A program made the position numbers and the translations under genes. 64,000 bases of DNA from Colletes latitarsis (lineage: Eukaryota; Arthropoda; Insecta; Hymenoptera; Colletidae), in assembly GCF_051014445.1 (NCBI RefSeq), contig NW_027488366.1:11426001-11490000 (forward strand). Reading direction: 5' to 3'. The notes under the pieces are model-generated. The model saw nothing but the letters and a program-made list of their open reading frames with translations, ran no database searches and was not told where the DNA came from. Positions 1 to 12,372 of the stretch are shown in pieces (position 1 is the first letter of the stretch; each line of letters opens with the position of its first letter).

Positions 1-313
1 CCAAGGATCTGGCAAACAAGAATGCGGAAAAGGCCAAATCATGAGGCAGATGCGGGCATAACTCAGACCTAACCCAGACCTAACCGGTGTTACCGACTAA
101 AATACTGACCGAATCCAGGTTTATTGACTGCTACTGTGTGGTACCACATTACTACGTGATTCAAATCCGAAAAAACCCAGAATCTGGCCAACAAGTATGC
201 GAAGAAGGCAAAATCATGAGCCAGATGCGGGCATAACCCAGACCTAACCCACACCTAACCGGTGTTATCCTCTAAAATATTGATCGAAAACCAGGTTTTA
301 TGGACTGTTTCAG

Positions 314-325
314 TGTGGTACCACA
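314..325. other. 12 bp palindrome TGTGGTACCACA, one per typical subfamily 1 monomer
   Basis: TGTGGTACCACA is its own reverse complement and is centred on a KpnI/Acc65I site. It recurs at 176-base spacing through most of subfamily 1. Common mutated forms are TGTGGTGCCACA, TGTGGCACCACA and TGTTGTACCACA. In subfamily 2 a TGTGGTCCCACA form with a broken centre is frequent. A conserved dyad phased with the repeat could be a binding site for a dimeric satellite-binding protein, but no protein partner can be named. It does not match the mammalian CENP-B box. Confidence 0.75.
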
Positions 326-1117
326 TTACTACGTGATTCAGACCCGAAAAAACCCAGGATCTGTCCAACAAGTATGCGAAGAAGGTAAAAAGATGAGTCA
401 GATGCGGGCATAACCCAGACCTAACCCAGACCTTACCGGTGTTACCGACTAAAATACTGACCGAATCCAGGTTTAATTGGCTGTCTCAGTGTGGTACCAC
501 ATTACTACGTGATTCAAACCAGAGAAAACCAAGGATCTGGCCAACAAGTATGCGGAAAATGCAAAATCATGAGCCACATGCGGGCATAACCCAGACCTGA
601 CCCAGAGCTAATCGGTGTTATCCTCAAAAATACTAACCGAATCCAGGCTTAATTGACTGTAACTGTTTGGTACCACGTTACTATGTGGTTCAAACCCGAA
701 AAAACACAGGATCTGGCCTACAAGTATGCGGAAAAGGCAAACTCATGAGCCAGATGCGGGCATAACCCAGACCTAACCCAGATCTTACCGGTGTTACCGA
801 CTAAAATACTGACCGAATCCAGGTTTAATTGGCTGTCTCGGTGTGGTACCACATTACTACGAGATCCAAACCAGAGAAAACCAAGGATCTGGCCAACAAG
901 TATGCGGAAAAGGCAAAATCATGAGCCACATGCGGGCATAACCCAGACCACATCCAGACATAATCGGTGTTATCCTCTAAAATACTGACCGAATCCAGGC
1001 TTAATTGACTGTAACTGTTTGGTACCACGTTACTATGTGGTTCAAACCCGAAAAAACACAGGATCTGGACAACAAGTATGCGAACAAGGCAAAATCATGA
1101 GACAGATGCGGGCATAA

Positions 1118-1139
1118 CCCAGACCTAACCCAGACCTAA
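1118..1139 (-). repeat. Telomere-like 11-mer pair (TTAGGTCTGGG x2), representative of nearly every monomer
   Basis: CCCAGACCTAA occupies 1,118-1,128 and again 1,129-1,139 with no gap. On the minus strand this reads TTAGGTCTGGG twice, followed by a TTATGCCCG stretch that could be a decayed third unit. The same pair, often with one or two substitutions, sits at the same place in most monomers; in subfamily 2 the typical form is CCCAGACCTAA followed by CCTAGACCTAA. Insect telomeres are ancestrally TTAGG, and 11-base variants including TTAGGTCTGGG have, as far as I recall, been reported in some Hymenoptera. The tandem repetition is seen directly; the telomeric origin is inferred. Confidence 0.8.
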
Positions 1140-1720
1140 CCGGTGTTATCCTCTAAAATATTGATCGAAACCAGGTTTAGTTGTTTGTTTCAGTGTGGTA
1201 CCACAATACTACGTGATTCAAACCCGAAAAAATCCAGGATCTGGCCAACAAATTTGCGAAGAATGTAAAATCATGAGCCAGATGCGGGCATAACCCAGAC
1301 CTTACCCCGACCTAACCGGTGTTATCCTCTAAAATATTGATCGAAACCAGGTTTAATTGTCTGTTTCAGTGTGGTACCACATTACTACGTGATTCAAACC
1401 AGAGAAAACCCAGGATCTGGCCAACAAGTATGCGAAGAAGGCAAAATCATGAGCCAGATGCTGGCATAACCCGGACCTAACCCAGAGCTAACCGGTTTTA
1501 TCCTCTAAAATATTGATCGAAAACAAGTTTAATTGTCTGTTTCAGTGTTGTACCACATTACTACGTGATTCAAACCCGAAAAAACCCAGGATCTAGCCTA
1601 CAGGTATGCGAAGAATGCAAAATCATGAGCCAGATGCGGTCATAACCCAGACCTAACCCAGACCTAACCGGTGTTATCCTGTAAAATATTGATCGAAAAC
1701 CAGGTTTAATGGACTGTTTC

Positions 1721-2990
1721 AGTGTGGTACCACATTACTACGTGAATCAAACCCGAAAAACCCCAGGATCTGTCCAAGAAGTATGCGAAGAAGGTAAAAT
1801 CATGAGTTAGATGAGGGCATAACCCAGAGCTAACGCAGGCCTAACCGTTGTTACCGTAAAATACTGATCGAATCCAGGTTTAATTCACTGTTATTTCGTG
1901 GTACCACATTCCTATGTGATTCAAACCCGAAAAAACCAAGGATCTGGCCAACAAGTTTGCGAAGAAGGCAAAATCATGAGGCAGATGCGGGCATAACCCA
2001 GACCTAACCCAGACCTAACGGGTGTCATCCTCTAAAATATTGATCGAAACCAGGTTTAATTGACTGCTTCAGTGTGGTACCACATTACTACGTGATTCAA
2101 ACCCGAAAAAACCCAGGATCTGGCCAACAAGTATGCGAAGAAGGCAAAATCATGAGCCAGATGCGGGCATAACCCGGACCTAACCCAGACCTAACCGGTG
2201 TTACCGACTAAAATACTGTCCGAATCCAGGTTTATTGACTGCTGCTGTGTGGTACCACATTACTACGTGATTCAAATCCGAAAAAACCCAGAATCTGGCC
2301 AACAAGTATGCGAAGAAGGCAAAATCATGAGCCAGATGCGGGCATAACCCAGACCTAACCCAGGCCTTACCGGTGTTACCGACTAAAATACTGTCCGAAT
2401 CCAGGTTTAATTGACTGTCACTGTGTGGCACCGCATTACTACGTGATTCAAACCCGAAAAAGCCCAGGACCTGTACAACATGTATGCGAAGTAGGCAAGA
2501 TCATAAGCCAGATGCGGGCATAACCCAGACCTAACCCAGACCTTACCGTTGTTATCCTCTAAAATATTGATCGAAACCAGGTTTAATTGTCTGTTTCAGT
2601 GTGGTACCACATTACTACGTGATTCAAACCAGAGAAATCCAAGGATCTGGCGTACAAGTATGTGGAAAAGGCAAAATCATGAGCCAGATGCGGGCATAAC
2701 CCAGACCTAACCCAGACCTTACCGGTGTTACCGACTAAAATACTGACCGAATCCAGGTTTAATTGGCTGTCTCAGTGTGGTATCACATTACTACGTGATT
2801 CAAACCCGAAAAAACCCAGGATCTGGCCAACAAGTATGCGAAGAAGGCAAAATCATGAGCCAGATGCGGGCATAACCCGGAGCTAACCCAGACCTAACCG
2901 GTTTTATCCTCCAAAATATTGATCGAAAACAAGTTTAATTGTCTGTTTCAGTGTGGAACCACATTACTACCTGATTCAAACAAGATAAAA
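1721..2990 (+). repeat. Satellite monomers between the two copies of block A
   Basis: About seven subfamily 1 monomers lie here with no sequence foreign to the satellite. The CAGTCACTGTGTGGCACC-type lineage near 2,410 and the TTATTTCGTGG-type lineage near 1,890 both recur elsewhere in the array. There is no gene. Open frames here are repeat by-products. Confidence 0.8.
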
Positions 2991-4887
2991 CCAAGGATCT
3001 GGCAAACAAGAATGCGGAAAAGGCCAAATCATGAGCCACATGCGGGCATAACCCAGACCACACCCAGACCTAATCGGTGTTATCCTCTAAAATACTGACC
3101 GAATCCAGGCTTAATTGACTGTAACTGTTTGGTACCACGTTACTATGTGGTTCAAACCCGAAAAAACACAGGATCTGGACAACAAGTATGCGAACAAGGC
3201 AAAATCATGAGACAGATGCGGGCATAACCCAGGCCACACCCAGACCTAACCGGTGTTATCCTCTAAAATATTGATCGAAAACAAGGTTTAATGGACTGTT
3301 TCAGTGTGGTACCACATTACTACGTGATTCAGACCCGAAAAAACCCAGGATCTGTCCAACAAGTATGCGAAGAAGGTAAAATGATGAGTCAGATGCGGGC
3401 ATAACCCAAACCTAACCCAGACCTTACCGGTGTTACCGACTAAAATACTGACCGAATCCAGGTTTAATTGGCTGTCTCAGTGTGGTACCACATTACTACG
3501 TGATTCAAACCAGAGAAAACCAAGGATCTGGCCAACAAGTATGCGGAAAAGGCAAAATCATGAGCCACATGCGGGCATAACCCAGACCTGACCCAGAGCT
3601 AATCGGTGTTATCCTCAAAAATACTAACCGAATCCAGGCTTAATTGACTGTAACTGTTTGGTACCACGTCACTATGTGGTTCAAACCCGAAAAAACACAG
3701 GATCTGGCCTACAAGTATGCGGAAAAGGCAAACTCATGAGCCAGATGCGGGCATAACCCAGACCTAACCCAGATCTTACCGGTGTTACCGACTAAAATAC
3801 TGACCGAATCCAGGTTTAATTGGCTGTCTCGGTGTGGTACCACATTACTACGAGATCCAAACCAGAGAAAACCAAGGATCTGGCCAACAAGTATGCGGAA
3901 AAGGCAAAATCATGAGCCACATGCGGGCATAACCCAGACCACACCCAGACCTAATCGGTGTTATCCTCTAAAATACTGACCGAATCCAGGCTTAATTGAC
4001 TGTAACTGTTTGGTACCACGTTACTATGTGGTTCAAACCCGAAAAAACACAGGATCTGGACAACAAGTATGCGAACAAGGCAAAATCATGAGACAGATGC
4101 GGGCATAACCCAGGCCACACCCAGACCTAACCGGTGTTATCCTCTAAAATATTGATCGAAACCAGGTTTAGTTGTTTGTTTCAGTGTGGTACCACAATAC
4201 TACGTGATTCAAACCCGAAAAAATCCAGGATCTGGCCAACAAATTTGCGAAGAAGGTAAAATCATGAGCCAGATGCGGGCATAACCCAGACCTTACCCCG
4301 ACCTAACCGGTGTTATCCTCTAAAATATTGATCGAAACCAGGTTTAATTGTCTGTTTCAGTGTGGTACCACATTACTACGTGATTCAAACCAGAGAAAAC
4401 CCAGGATCTGGCCAACAAGTATGCGAAGAAGTCAAAATCATGAGCCAGATGCTGGCATAACCCGGACCTAACCCAGAGCTAACCGGTTTTATCCTCTAAA
4501 ATATTGATCGAAAACAAGTTTAATTGTCTGTTTCAGTGTTGTACCACATTACTACCTGATTCAAACAAGATAAAACCAAGGTTCTGGTCAACAGGAATGC
4601 GGAAAAGGCAAAATCATGAGCCAAATGCGGGCATAACCCAGACCTAACCCAGACATACCCGGTGTTATCCTCTAAAGTATTGATCGACACCAGGTTTAAT
4701 TGTCTGTTTCAGTGTGGTACCACATTACTACGTGATTCAAACCCGAAAAAACCCAGGATCTAGCCTACAGGTATGCGAAGAATGCAAAATCATGAGCCAG
4801 ATGCGGTCATAACCCAGACCTAACCCAGACCTAACCGGTGTTATCCTCTAAAATATTGATCGAAAACCAGGTTTAATGGACTGTTTC
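2991..4887 (+). repeat. Higher-order block A, second copy
   Basis: This is the partner of 1-1,720, displaced by 2,991 and then 3,167 bases. It carries one additional monomer at about 4,550-4,725 that is absent from the first copy. Outside that monomer and one substituted monomer near the left end the copies differ by scattered single bases, which points to a fairly recent tandem duplication. Confidence 0.8.
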
Positions 4888-5129
4888 GCTGTGGTACCAC
4901 ATTACTACGTGATTCCAACCAGAGAAAACGAAGGATCTGGCCTAGAAGTATGCGGAAAAGGCAAAATCATGAACCAGATGCGGGAATAACCTAGACCTAA
5001 CCCAGACCTAACCGGTTTTATCCTGGAAAATATTGATCAAAACCAGGTTTAGTTGACTGTTTTGCTGTGGTACCACATTACTACGTGATTCAAACCAGAG
5101 AAAACCAAGGATCTGGCCTACAAGTATGC
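4888..5129 (+). repeat. Monomers linking blocks A and B
   Basis: The stretch contains the GATTCCAACC and ATGAACCAGATGCGGG variants. These recur near 8,064 and 10,700, so it also belongs to the block B family, at an offset of 3,153 bases. No gene is present. Confidence 0.7.
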
Positions 5130-8100
5130 GGAAAAGGCAAAATCATGAGCCACATGCGGGCATAACCCAGACCTGACCCAGACCTAACCGGTGTTATCCT
5201 CTAAAATACTGACCGAATCCTGGCTTAATTGACTGTAACTGTTTGGTACCACGTTGCTACGTGATTCAAACCCGAAAAAACCCAGGATCTGGCCAACAAG
5301 TATGCGAAGAAGGCAAAATCATGAGCCAGATGCGGGCATAACCCGGACCTAACCCAGACCTAACCGGTTTTATCCTCCAAAATATTGATCGAAAACAAGT
5401 TTAATTGTCTGTTTCAGTGTGGTACCACATTACTACCTGATTCAAACAAGATAAAACCAAGGTGCTGGTCAGCAAGAATGCGGAAATTCAAAATCATGAG
5501 CCAGATGTGGACATAACCCATACCTAACCTAGACCTAAACGGTTTTATCCTCTAAAATATTGATCGAAACCAGGTTTAATTGTCTGTTTCAGTGTGGAAC
5601 CACATTACTACGTGATTCAAACAAGATAAAACCAAGGATCTGGCAAACAAGAATGCGGAAAAGGCCAAATCATGAGGCAGATGCGGGCATAACTCAGACC
5701 TAACCCAGACCTAACCGGTGTTACCGACTAAAATACTGACCGAATCCAGGTTTATTGACTGCTACTGTGTGGTACCACATTACTACGTGATTCAAATCCG
5801 AAAAAACCCAGAATCTGGCCAACAAGTATGCGAAGAAGGCAAAATCATGCGCCAGATGCGGGCATAACCCAGACCTAACCGTTGTTATCCCCTAAAATGT
5901 GGATCGAAACCAGGTTTAATTGACTGTTTCAGTGTGGTACCCCATTACTCCGTGATTCAAACCAGAGAAAACCAAGGATCTGGCCAACAAGTATGCGAAG
6001 AAGTCAAAATCATGAGCCAGATGCGGGCATAACCCAGACCTAACGCAGACCTAACCGGTTTTACCGACTAAAATACTGACCGAATCCAGGTTTAATTGGC
6101 TGTTTCAGTGTGGTACCACATTACTACGTGATTCAAACTCGAAAAAACCCAGGATCTGACCAACAAGTATGCGGAAAAGGCAAAATCATGAGCCAGATAC
6201 GGGCATAACCCGGACCTAACCCAGACCTAACCGGTGTTATTCTCTAAAATATTGATCGAAACCAGGTTTAATTGTCTGTTTCACTGTGGTACCACATTAT
6301 TACGTGATTCAAACCAGAGAAAACCAAGGATTTGGCCAACAAGTATGCGGAAAAGGCAAAATCATGAGCCAGATGCGGGCGTAACCCAGACCTAACCCAG
6401 ACCTAACCGGTGTTACCGACTAAAATACCGACCGAATCCAGATTTAATTGACTGTTTCAGTGTGGTACCACATTACTATATGATTCAAACCCGAAAAAAC
6501 TAAAGATCTGGCCTACAAGTACATGAAAAAGGCGAAATCATGAGCGAGGTGTGGGCATAACACAGGCCTTAACTAGACCTAACCGGTGTTATCCTCTAAA
6601 ATATTGATCGAAACCAGGTTTAATTGACTGTTTCACTGTGGTAACACATTACTACGTGATTCAAACTAGAGAAAATCAAGGATCTGGCCAAGAAGTATGC
6701 GAAGAGGGCAAAATCATGAGCCAGATGCGGGCATAACCCGGACCTAACCCAGACCTAATCGGTTTTATCCTCTAAAATATTTATCGAAAACAAGTTTAAT
6801 TGTCTGTTTCAGTGTGGTACCACATTACTACCTGATTCAAACAAGATAAAACCAAGGTTCTGGTCAACAGGAATGCGGAAAGGCAAAATTATGAGCGAGA
6901 TGCGGGCATAACCCAGACCTAACCCAGACCTAACCGGTTTTACCGACTAAAATACTGACCGAATCCAGGTTTAATTGGCTGTTTCAGTGTGGTACCACAT
7001 TACTACGTGATTCAAACCAGAGAAAACCAAGGATATGGTCTACAAGTATGCGGAAAAGGCAAAATCATGAGCCAGATGCGGGCATAACCCGGACCTAACC
7101 CAGACCTAACCGGTGTTGTTCTCTAAAATATTGATCGAAACCAAGTTTAATGGACTGTTTCCGTGTGGTGCCACATTACTACGTGATTCGAACCCGAAAA
7201 ACCCAGGATCGGGCCAACAAGAATGCGGACAAGGCAAAACCATGAGCCAGATGCGGGCATAACCCAGACCTAACCCAGACCTTACCGGTCTTACCGACTA
7301 AAATACTGACCGAATCCAGGTTTAATTGGCTGTTTCAGTGTGGTACCACATTACTACGTGATTCAAACCAGAGAAAACCAAGGATCTGGCCTACAAGTAT
7401 GCGAAGAGGGCAAAATCATGAGCCAGATGCGGGCATAACCCGGACCTAACCCAGACCTAACCGGTTTTATCCTCTAAAATATTGACCGAAAACAAGTTTA
7501 ATTGTCTGTTTCAGTGTGGTACCACATTACTACCTGATTCAAACAAGATAAAACCAAGGTTCTGGTCAACAGGAATGCGGAAAAGGCAAAATCATGAGCC
7601 AGATGCGGGCATAACCCAGACCTAACCCAGACCTTACCGGTCTTACCGACTAAAATACTGACCGAATCCAGGTTTAATTGGCTGTTTCAGTGTGGTACCA
7701 CATTACTACGTGATTCAAACCAGAGGAAACCAAGGATCTGGCCTACAAGTATGCCAAGAAGGCAAAATCATGAGCGAGATGCGGGCATAACCCAGACCTA
7801 ACCCAGACCTAACCGGTTTTATCCTAGAAAATATTGATCGAAACCAAGTTTAATGAACTGTTTCGCTGTGGTACCACATTACTACGTGATTCAAACCAGA
7901 GAAAACCAAGGATCTGGCCAACAAGTATGCCAAGAAGGCAAAATCATGAGCCAGATGCGGGCATAACCCAGACCTAACCCAGACGTGACCGTTGTTATCC
8001 TCTAAAATATTGATCGAAACCAGGTTTAGTTGACTGTTTCGCTGTGGTACCACATTACTACGTGATTCCAACCAGAGAAAACGAAGGATCTGGCCTAGAA

Positions 8101-8355
8101 GTATGCGGAAAAGGCAAAATCATGAACCAGATGCGGGAATAACCTAGACCTAACCCAAACCTAACCGGTTTTATCCTGGAAAATATTGATCGAAACCAAG
8201 TTTAATGGACTGTTTCGCTGTGGTACCACATTACTGCGTGATTCAAACCAGAGAAAACCAAGGATCTGGCCAAAAAGTATGCCAAGAAGGCAAAATCATG
8301 AGCCAGATGCGGGCATAACCCAGACCTAACCCAGACGTGACCGTTGTTATACTCT
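5130..8355 (+). repeat. Higher-order block B, long copy
   Basis: About 18 monomers form the longer partner of 8,635-10,990. Diagnostic variants shared by the copies include GGTGCTGGTCAGC near 5,462, the GGATATGGTC form near 7,031 and the GATCGGGCC form near 7,208. Five monomers present here, in groups of one, two and two, are absent from the second copy. Confidence 0.85.
5860..5940 (+). repeat. 165 bp short monomer variant (one telomere-like unit fewer)
   Basis: The monomer phase sites at 5,771 and 5,936 are 165 bases apart, 11 fewer than usual. The missing bases are exactly one CCCAGACCTAA unit. This short form usually also carries an ACCGTTGTTATC junction and AAAATGTGGATC in place of AAAATATTGATC, so it marks a separate lineage. 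Similar short monomers lie near 14,130, 15,705, 18,157, 19,731, 27,795, 31,130, 31,990, 36,890, 40,560, 42,840, 45,470, 47,745 and 48,250. In subfamily 2, single-unit monomers near 50,880, 54,045 and 60,190 have different flanks. Confidence 0.85.
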
Positions 8356-8634
8356 AAAATATTGATCGAAACCAGGTTTAGTTGACTGTTTCGCTGTGGT
8401 ACCACATTACTACGTGATTCAAACCAGAGAAAACCAAGGATCTGGCCTACAAGTATGCGGAAAAGGCAAAATCATGAGCCAGATGCGGGCATAACCCAGA
8501 CCTAACCCAGACCTTACCGGTGTTACCGACTACAATACTGACCGAATCCAGGTTTAATTGGCTGTCTCAGTGTGGTACCACATTACTACGTGATTCAAAC
8601 CAGAGAAGACCAAGGATCTGGCCAACAGGTATGC

Positions 8635-10990
8635 GGAAAAGGCAAAATCATGAGCCACATGCGGGCATAACCCAGACCTGACCCAGACCTAACCGGTGTT
8701 ATCCTCTAAAATACTGACCGAATCCTGGCTTAATTGACTGTAACTGTTTGGTACCACGTTGCTACGTGATTCAAACCCGAAAAAACCCAGGATCTGGCCA
8801 ACAAGTATGCGAAGAAGGCAAAATCATGAGCCAGATGCGGGCATAACCCGGACCTAACCCAGACCTAACCGGTTTTATCCTCCAAAATATTGATCGAAAA
8901 CAAGTTTAATTGTCTGTTTCAGTGTGGTACCACATTACTACCTGATTCAAACAAGATAAAACCAAGGTGCTGGTCAGCAAGAATGCGGAAATTCAAAATC
9001 ATGAGCCAGATGTGGACATAACCCATACCTAACCTAGACCTAAACGGTTTTATCCTCTAAAATATTGATCGAAACCAGGTTTAATTGTCTGTTTCAGTGT
9101 GGAACCACATTACTACGTGATTCAAACAAGATAAAACCAAGGATCTGGCAAACAAGAATGCGGAAAAGGCCAAATCATGAGGCAGATGCGGGCATAACTC
9201 AGACCTAACCCAGACCTAACCGGTGTTACCGACTAAAATACTGACCGAATCCAGGTTTATTGACTGCTACTGTGTGGTACCACATTACTACGTGATTCAA
9301 ACCAGAGAAAACCAAGGATCTGGCCAACAAGTATGCGAAGAAGTCAAAATCATGAGCCAGATGCGGGCATAACCCAGACCTAACGCAGACCTAACCGGTT
9401 TTACCGACTAAAATACTGACCGAATCCAGGTTTAATTGGCTGTTTCAGTGTGGTACCACATTACTACGTGATTCAAACTCGAAAAAACCCAGGATCTGAC
9501 CAACAAGTATGCGGAAAAGGCAAAATCATGAGCCAGATACGGGCATAACCCGGACCTAACCCAGACCTAACCGGTGTTATTCTCTAAAATATTGATCGAA
9601 ACCAGGTTTAATTGTCTGTTTCACTGTGGTACCACATTATTACGTGATTCAAACCAGAGAAAACCAAGGATTTGGCCAACAAGTATGCGGAAAAGGCAAA
9701 ATCATGAGCCAGATGCGGGCGTAACCCAGACCTAACCCAGACCTAATCGGTTTTATCCTCTAAAATATTTATCGAAAACAAGTTTAATTGTCTGTTTCAG
9801 TGTGGTACCACATTACTACCCGATTCAAACAAGATAAAACCAAGGTTCTGGTCAACAGGAATGCGGAAAGGCAAAATTATGAGCGAGATGCGGGCATAAC
9901 CCAGACCTAACCCAGACCTAACCGGTTTTACCGACTAAAATACTGACCGAATCCAGGTTTAATTGGCTGTTTCAGTGTGGTACCACATTACTACGTGATT
10001 CAAACCAGAGAAAACCAAGGATATGGTCTACAAGTATGCGGAAAAGGCAAAATCATGAGCCAGATGCGGGCATAACCCGGACCTAACCCAGACCTAACCG
10101 GTGTTGTTCTCTAAAATATTGATCGAAACCAAGTTTAATGGACTGTTTCCGTGTGGTGCCACATTACTACGTGATTCGAACCCGAAAAACCCAGGATCGG
10201 GCCAACAAGAATGCGGACAAGGCAAAACCATGAGCCAGATGCGGGCATAACCCAGACCTAACCCAGACCTTACCGGTCTTACCGACTAAAATACTGACCG
10301 AATCCAGGTTTAATTGGCTGTTTCAGTGTGGTACCACATTACTACGTGATTCAAACCAGAGAAAACCAAGGATCTGGCCTACAAGTATGCCAAGAAGGCA
10401 AAATCATGAGCGAGATGCGGGCATAACCCAGACCTAACCCAGACCTAACCGGTTTTATCCTAGAAAATATTGATCGAAACCAAGTTTAATGAACTGTTTC
10501 GCTGTGGTACCACATTACTACGTGATTCAAACCAGAGAAAACCAAGGATCTGGCCAACAAGTATGCCAAGAAGGCAAAATCATGAGCCAGATGCGGGCAT
10601 AACCCAGAACTAACCCAGACGTGACCGTTGTTATCCTCTAAAATATTGATCGAAACCAGGTTTAGTTGACTGTTTCGCTGTGGTACCACATTACTACGTG
10701 ATTCCAACCAGAGAAAACGAAGGATCTGGCCTAGAAGTATGCGGAAAAGGCAAAATCATGAACCAGATGCGGGAATAACCTAGACCTAACCCAAACCTAA
10801 CCGGTTTTATCCTGGAAAATATTGATCGAAACCAAGTTTAATGGACTGTTTCGCTGTGGTACCACATTACTGCGTGATTCAAACCAGAGAAAACCAAGGA
10901 TCTGGCCAAAAAGTATGCCAAGAAGGCAAAATCATGAGCCAGATGCGGGCATAACCCAGACCTAACCCAGACGTGACCGTTGTTATCCTC
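8635..10990 (+). repeat. Higher-order block B, shortened copy
   Basis: The offset from the first copy is 3,505 bases at 8,726. It falls to 3,340 at 9,301 (one 165 bp monomer lost), to 2,988 at 9,739 (two lost) and to 2,636 by about 10,377 (two more lost). Between these steps the copies are nearly identical. Near 10,993 the sequence jumps back to the monomer type seen at 5,211 and 8,716. Confidence 0.85.
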
Positions 10991-12372
10991 TAAAATACTG
11001 ACCGAATCCTGGCTTAATTGACTGTAACTGTTTGGTACCACGTTGCTACGTGATTCAAACCCGAAAAAACACAGGATCTGGCCAACAAGTATGCAAAGAA
11101 GGCAAAATCGTGGGCCAGATGTGGACATAACCCAGACCTAACCCAGACCTTACCGGTGTTACCGACTAAAATACTGACCGAATCCAGGTTTAATTGGCTG
11201 TCTCAGTGTGGTACCACATTACTACGTGATTCAAACCAGAGAAAACCAAGGATCTGGCCAACAAGTATGCGAAGAGGGCAAAATCATGAGCCAGATGCGG
11301 GCATAACCCGGACCTAACCCAGACCTAACCGGTTTTATCCTCTAAAATATTGACCGAAAACAAGTTTAATTGTCTGTTTCAGTGTGGTACCACATTACTA
11401 CCTGATTCAAACAAGATAAAACCAAGGTTCTGGTCAACAGGAATGCGGAAAAGGCAAAATCATGAGCCAGATGCGGGCATAACCCAGACCTAACCCAGAC
11501 CTTACCGGTGTTACCGACTAAAATACTGACCGAATCCAGGTTTAATTGGCTGTCTCAGTGTGGTACCACATTACTACGTGATTCAAACCAGAGAAAATCA
11601 AGGATCTGGCCAACAAGTATGCGAAGAGGGCAAAATCATGAGCCAGATGCGGGCATAACCCGGACCTAACCCAGACCTAATCGGTTTTATCCTCTAAAAT
11701 ATTGATCGAAAACAAGTTTAATTGTCTGTTTCAGTGTGGTACCACATTACTACCTGATTCAAACAAGATAAAACCAGGGTTCTGGTCAACAGGAATGCGG
11801 AAAAGGCAAAATCATGAGCGTGATGTGGACATAACCCGTACCTAACCCAGACCTAACCAGTGTTATCCTCTAAAATATTGATCGAAACCAGGTTTCATTG
11901 ACTGTTTCAGTGTAGTACCACAGTACTACGTGATTCAAACCAGAGAAAACCAAGGATCTGGCCTACAAGTATGCGAAGAAGGCAAAATCATGAGCCAGAT
12001 GCGGGCATAACCCAGACCTAACCCAGACCTTACCGGTGTTACCGACTAAAATACTGACCGAATCCAGGTTTAATTGGCTGTCTCAGTGTGGTACCACATT
12101 ACTACGTGATTCAATCCAGAGAAAACCAAGGATCTGGCCAACAAGTATGCGGAAAAGGCAAAATCATGAGCCAGATGCGGGCATAACCCAGACCTAACCC
12201 AGACCTTACCGGTGTTACCGACTACAATACTGACCGAATCCAGGTTTAATTGGCTGTCTCAGTGTGGTACCACATTACTACGTGATTCAAACCAGAGAAG
12301 ACCAAGGATCTGGCCAACAGGTATGCGGAAAAGGCAAAATCATGAGCCACATGCGGGCATAACCCAGACCTG
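10991..12372 (+). repeat. Satellite monomers between block B and the 4,024 bp unit
   Basis: About eight monomers carry mixed block B variants, such as AACAAGATAAAACC near 11,409 and 11,763, and an AATCCTGGCTTAATTG monomer also found at 5,216 and 8,721. Nothing but satellite is present. Confidence 0.75.

Larger units (their letters stand above)
1..1720 (+). repeat. Higher-order block A, first copy
   Basis: This block matches 2,991-4,887. The offset is 2,990-2,991 bases (17 monomers) up to about 1,550, then 3,167 bases from about 1,588, because the second copy gained one 176 bp monomer. Shared private variants include a CGAGATCC change near 861, repeated near 3,852, and ATCTAGCCTACAGG near 1,590, repeated near 4,757. 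The monomer between about 50 and 265 differs between copies, which suggests local conversion. The pairing was read by eye, so the ends are approximate. Confidence 0.8.

Noticed and set aside
791..988. Short open frames of 60-96 codons scattered through the array on both strands
   Set aside because: They lie wholly within satellite monomers and give the same few peptides again and again. Since 176 is not a multiple of 3, the frame changes with each monomer and the frames end by chance. No homology, no start context and no codon bias supports them.
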